A DNA stretch of 8,461 nucleotides from an uncultured Bacilli bacterium (GTDB lineage: Bacteria > Bacillota_I > Bacilli_A > RF39 > UBA660), in the NCBI GenBank assembly GCA_944329255.1, contig CALVIA010000044.1:1-8461 (forward strand). Direction: 5' to 3'. The translations under genes were made by a program, and so were the position numbers. Shown here piece by piece: positions 6,205-8,461 of the stretch (positions are counted from its first letter, which is position 1; each line of letters begins with the position of its first letter). The notes beneath the pieces were generated by a model, which saw only the letters and a list, made by a program, of their open reading frames with translations, had not been told where the DNA came from and made no database searches.

Positions 6205-7096
6205 AATTATTTATATCATTAGCAAGATTAATTGCTGCAATTGTTCCTTCTGAAACTGCAGTTGTAATTTGATATACATCTTTTTTTATTATATCTCCAC
6301 ATGCGTATATTTTATTTATATTAGTTTTCATATTCTTATTTACAACTATATATCCATCAGTTGTTTTTAAATTATCACATTTAATTAATACAGGAACATT
6401 TCCTATATTTATAAATATTGCTTCGCACATTATTTCTCTATCATTATTAATTAATATTCCTGACACTCTGTCATTTTTTTCTAATATCATATTTATTTTA
6501 GAATTTAATATTATTTCTATGTTTTCTATTTTATTAAGTTTTTCAAGCAATATATTATCTGCTTTTATATTTTCATTTCTATGTATTAAATATATTTTTT
6601 TACATATTTTTGATAAATAAATAGCATTTTCAAGAGCAGAATTTCCTCCTCCAACTACTACAACTTCTTTATCTTTATATAAACTTCCATCACAAATTGC
6701 ACAATAACTTATTCCACTTCCTAATAATTTTTTTTCGTTTTCAATACCCAATTCTCTAGGTTTTCTTCCTGTTGCTATAATTACTCCTTTACATGTAATT
6801 TTTTCTTTATTTGTTACTATTATTTTTTTGTTCCTTTTGTTAACTATTTCTAATACATTACCATATTTATAAGGAATATTTAAATTATTTATTTGTTCAA
6901 ATAAATTATATGCAAATGTTGGTCCATCAATAGATTTATATCCAGGATAATTATTTATTTCTGAAATCATATTTAACTGACCACCTGGAGCATTCTTTTC
7001 AATTATACAAACATTTAAATTTGCTCTTTTTAGATAAATAGCAGATGTTATTCCAGCAACACCACATCCTATTACGACAACATCAAAATTTAACAT
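6203..7096 (-). CDS. trxB: thioredoxin reductase (TrxB)
   Basis: A 297-residue low-molecular-weight thioredoxin reductase, a cytoplasmic flavoprotein passing electrons from NAD(P)H through FAD and a disulfide to thioredoxin. The FAD Rossmann motif GCGVAG is at residues 10-15, PGGQL at 37-41, and the redox centre CAIC-D at 132-136 (commonly CATC-D). The nucleotide motif GGGNSA is at 149-154 and the second FAD motif YACGDI at 264-269. The usual HRRxxxRA that reads the NADPH 2'-phosphate is HRNENIKA at 172-179, so two arginines are Asn and Lys. The start is ATG 7094-7096 (MLNFDVVVIG), four bases after GAGGTG (7101-7106). Upstream in-frame codons add residues no family member needs. It overlaps the lgt end by 14 nt and ends in a hairpin. 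The CxxC argues against the related ferredoxin-NADP reductase group. Confidence 0.94.
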   Translation of the reverse strand: MLNFDVVVIGCGVAGITSAIYLKRANLNVCIIEKNAPGGQLNMISEINNYPGYKSIDGPTFAYNLFEQINNLNIPYKYGNVLEIVNKRNKKIIVTNKEKITCKGVIIATGRKPRELGIENEKKLLGSGISYCAICDGSLYKDKEVVVVGGGNSALENAIYLSKICKKIYLIHRNENIKADNILLEKLNKIENIEIILNSKINMILEKNDRVSGILINNDREIMCEAIFINIGNVPVLIKCDNLKTTDGYIVVNKNMKTNINKIYACGDIIKKDVYQITTAVSEGTIAAINLANDINN

Positions 7097-7901
7097 CTTC
7101 CACCTCATAGTCATCGTATCTGTTTTCAAATTTTGATTTCTTTATATTAACTAATATTAATAACAATCCTGTTAAAAACATAATAATTGATATTATTTGT
7201 GCTACTTTAAATGATTTGAACATTAAACTATCTGTTCTAAGGGATTCAATAAAAAATCTTCCTACACTATACCACATCAAATAAATTCCTGTAAGCTGTC
7301 CACATTTTAAATATTTATAAAATACTCTTATTAAAATTAAAACAATAAATCCTAATAAACACCACAAAGATTCATAATAAAATGTTGGATGATAATATAC
7401 ACCACCAATATTCATACCATCTATTATAAATTCTGGAATTATTTTCATATTTTCTAATGCTGCTTTTGTTATTTCTGGTCCGTGTGCTTCCTGATTAAAA
7501 AAATTTCCCCATCTTCCTATTGCTTGTGCTAATATTAATCCAACACATGCCATATCTGTTACCTTTAATGTTCTTACTTTATACTTTAATGTATAAATAA
7601 TTATAAATAATAAACCAAATAATATTCCCCCATGAATTGCTAATCCACCTTTCCATATTTTAAATATTTCTGAAATATTATTTTGGTAATAATCATATTC
7701 AAATACTACATAATATAATCTTGCGCCAATTATTCCAAATATTACTGTCCAAAATATTAAATTAATACAAAAATCCATATTATATTCATATTTTTTACAT
7801 TCTAATAAAAATAATATTGATGCTAATAAGACCCCTACTAGAATACATACAGAATACCATGATATTTCAAAACTTCCTATTGTAAATAATATATTATTCA
7901 T
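7083..7901 (-). CDS. lgt: phosphatidylglycerol--prolipoprotein diacylglyceryl transferase (Lgt)
   Basis: A 272-residue Lgt, the membrane enzyme that attaches diacylglycerol from phosphatidylglycerol to the lipobox cysteine of prolipoproteins, the first step of lipoprotein maturation. Landmarks are GARLYYVVFE (59-68), WKGGLAIHGG (83-92, with the conserved H90), and the Lgt signature AQAIGRWGNFFNQEAHG (125-141). R130, N133 and E138 lie in the signature; R130 matches the essential arginine of the E. coli enzyme. YHPTFYYES (170-178) and GRFFIESLRTDSL (214-226, with R215) follow. Several hydrophobic helices fit the seven-pass topology, and the tail after 252 is charged. A strong GGAGGA site (7906-7911) lies four bases before the ATG, and the start overlaps the upstream stop as ATGA. 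Its presence implies a lipoprotein-bearing envelope. No essential residue is missing. Confidence 0.97.
   Translation of the reverse strand: MNNILFTIGSFEISWYSVCILVGVLLASILFLLECKKYEYNMDFCINLIFWTVIFGIIGARLYYVVFEYDYYQNNISEIFKIWKGGLAIHGGILFGLLFIIIYTLKYKVRTLKVTDMACVGLILAQAIGRWGNFFNQEAHGPEITKAALENMKIIPEFIIDGMNIGGVYYHPTFYYESLWCLLGFIVLILIRVFYKYLKCGQLTGIYLMWYSVGRFFIESLRTDSLMFKSFKVAQIISIIMFLTGLLLILVNIKKSKFENRYDDYEVEDVKF
7101..7106 (-). promoter_or_regulatory. ribosome binding site that sets the trxB start
   Basis: GAGGTG on the minus strand lies four bases before ATG 7096, within the last codons of lgt. An ATG at 7106-7108 is in frame but borders and partly overlaps this site, which favours the downstream ATG as the true start. 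Confidence 0.55.
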
Positions 7902-8305
7902 TTTATCCTCCTTAATGTTGGTTTAGTAAATAATTCATTTATAAAAATATTAAATATTGATATTAGTATAACTGTGAAAAATAAAGAAAATATTCCTTTT
8001 GTGTCAAAATGATTAGATAATATTATATCGGTTATTTTTAAAATTATTATGTTTATACAAGGATAAAATAATCCCATAGTTATACCTGTTATTGGTATTG
8101 TTAATTCAAATATTAAAGGTTTAATAGTTTTATTTAATATATATATTATTACTGATGCAAATAATGTATACATTATAAAATTTATTTCATCTATATAGAT
8201 TGTATTAAATATTTTTGATATTAATAACAAAATAAATGAATAACTTATAATATTAAAAAAAATTTCTGATAAAAATTTGAATTTATATTTTACACTTTTT
8301 TCCAT
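7898..8305 (-). CDS. YvlD / holin-4 superfamily-like small membrane protein
   Basis: A 135-residue membrane protein with four predicted hydrophobic segments (about 16-32, 40-57, 72-95 and 105-124) and basic ends. The segment NKTIKP (58-63) followed by LTIPITGITMGLF (68-80) matches the core of the YvlD or 'mycobacterial 4-TMS phage holin' family (PF04020), which typically has N-x-x-I-K-P and then LPIT-x-x-T-x-GLF. Despite the name, chromosomal members are widespread and not phage lysis proteins; in Bacillus YvlD relates to envelope stress, while the role here is unknown. It starts after an AAGGAG site (8312-8317), about six bases before the ATG. It ends in a 4-nt ATGA overlap with lgt and is the first gene of that operon. 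Family assignment is by motif memory; an envelope role is inferred. Confidence 0.8.
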   Translation of the reverse strand: MEKSVKYKFKFLSEIFFNIISYSFILLLISKIFNTIYIDEINFIMYTLFASVIIYILNKTIKPLIFELTIPITGITMGLFYPCINIIILKITDIILSNHFDTKGIFSLFFTVILISIFNIFINELFTKPTLRRIK

Positions 8306-8329
8306 TTTTTACTCCTTTATTATATGTAT

Positions 8330-8358
8330 ATTATATCATATGTCATATTAATTTTAAA
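8330..8358 (-). promoter_or_regulatory. extended -10 promoter of the holin-like/lgt/trxB operon
   Basis: On the minus strand a perfect TATAAT (8330-8335) is preceded by TGA, an extended -10 (TGn), and by TTTAAA (8353-8358, 4 of 6 to the -35 consensus) with a 17-base spacer. Transcription would begin near 8323 and leave an 18-base or so leader carrying the AAGGAG site. A second TATAAT at 8319-8324 is too close to the ribosome binding site to be used. Confidence 0.6.
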
Positions 8359-8401
8359 GATTTAAAAAATATATTATATTTTAACGTAGATTTTCATTTG
8401 G

Positions 8402-8429
8402 AATTCCGTTATTTTAAAAAAACGGAATT
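8402..8429. repeat. GC-containing inverted repeat near the right edge
   Basis: The arms AATTCCGTT (8402-8410) and AACGGAATT (8421-8429) are a perfect 9-bp inverted repeat with a 10-base AT loop. The CCG/CGG core stands out against the surrounding AT-only DNA. Neither strand has a strong T run just after the stem, so it is not a textbook terminator. It could be the 3' end of a transcript entering from beyond 8461 or a protein-binding palindrome. It overlaps the palindrome GGAATTCC at 8400-8407. Confidence 0.5.
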
Positions 8430-8461
8430 AAGTTTATTTATAGTATAATACATCTTATGTT

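Noticed and set aside
7097..7129. N-terminal extension of TrxB from a TTG at 7129
   Set aside because: It would begin well inside lgt without a ribosome binding site, and the extra residues precede the normal start of the FAD domain; ATG 7096 has GAGGTG at proper spacing.
123..8300. Alternative genetic code with TGA as tryptophan
   Set aside because: TGA terminates the holin-like gene, lgt and ychF at sensible family ends, and the conserved Lgt GRWGN tryptophan is TGG.
7898..8305. Phage origin for the holin-like gene
   Set aside because: The family name refers to mycobacteriophage holins, but the gene is fused by ATGA overlap to lgt, has the same base composition as its neighbours, and no phage gene is nearby.
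8444..8449. Plus-strand -10 box TATAAT near the right edge
   Set aside because: No acceptable -35 sequence lies 16-18 bases upstream, and any transcript would leave the window at once.
8409..8459. C-terminal end of a gene entering from the right edge on the minus strand
   Set aside because: One frame is open from the edge to a TAA at 8409-8411, but 16 codons of AT-rich sequence carry no family signal and the stop lies within the hairpin; I cannot tell it from noise.

Overview
The window is a very AT-rich stretch (I estimate GC in the low-to-mid 20s percent) in which all ten genes lie on the minus strand with almost no spacing. WhiA, a DUF951 protein, Soj/Spo0J-type ParAB and the lgt-trxB pair suggest a low-GC Gram-positive bacterium (Firmicutes/Bacillota). 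Extreme AT bias and compact packing fit a small-genome Bacilli or Mollicutes-like gut lineage, but that placement is inference. TGA ends three genes (the holin-like gene, lgt and ychF) and a conserved Lgt tryptophan is TGG, so the standard bacterial code (table 11) applies.

Read along the minus strand from the right edge, the first block is an envelope and redox operon. A consensus-like extended -10 promoter (8330-8358) precedes a small YvlD/holin-4-like membrane protein, lgt (prolipoprotein diacylglyceryl transferase) and trxB (thioredoxin reductase). They are joined by a 4-nt ATGA overlap and a 14-nt overlap. A long all-AT hairpin starting in the trxB stop codon (6167-6204) probably ends this unit.

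The middle is whiA, with its own 87-bp upstream region holding a plausible promoter and three copies of a 9-nt repeat. An 88-bp gap with another plausible promoter follows, leading to a chromosome-partition operon: parA, parB, a DUF951 zinc-ribbon-like protein, an AbgT-family transporter, the GTPase ychF and a DUF308 membrane protein. These six genes overlap by 1-11 nt or lie 1-9 nt apart, so they are probably one transcript with extensive translational coupling. The last 102 bases hold no gene and only a weak hairpin.

Functionally the genes are housekeeping: lipoprotein anchoring, thiol redox, chromosome segregation, and ribosome-linked GTPase activity. The AbgT transporter is the one metabolic passenger, placed between DUF951 and ychF. 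I found no RNA gene, CRISPR array, insertion sequence, phage gene or recognisable parS site. I found no convincing undescribed system. The points most worth checking are the altered NADPH-binding motif of TrxB, the AbgT insertion in the parAB-ychF operon, the whiA upstream repeats, and the extended Shine-Dalgarno sequences that mimic upstream starts.
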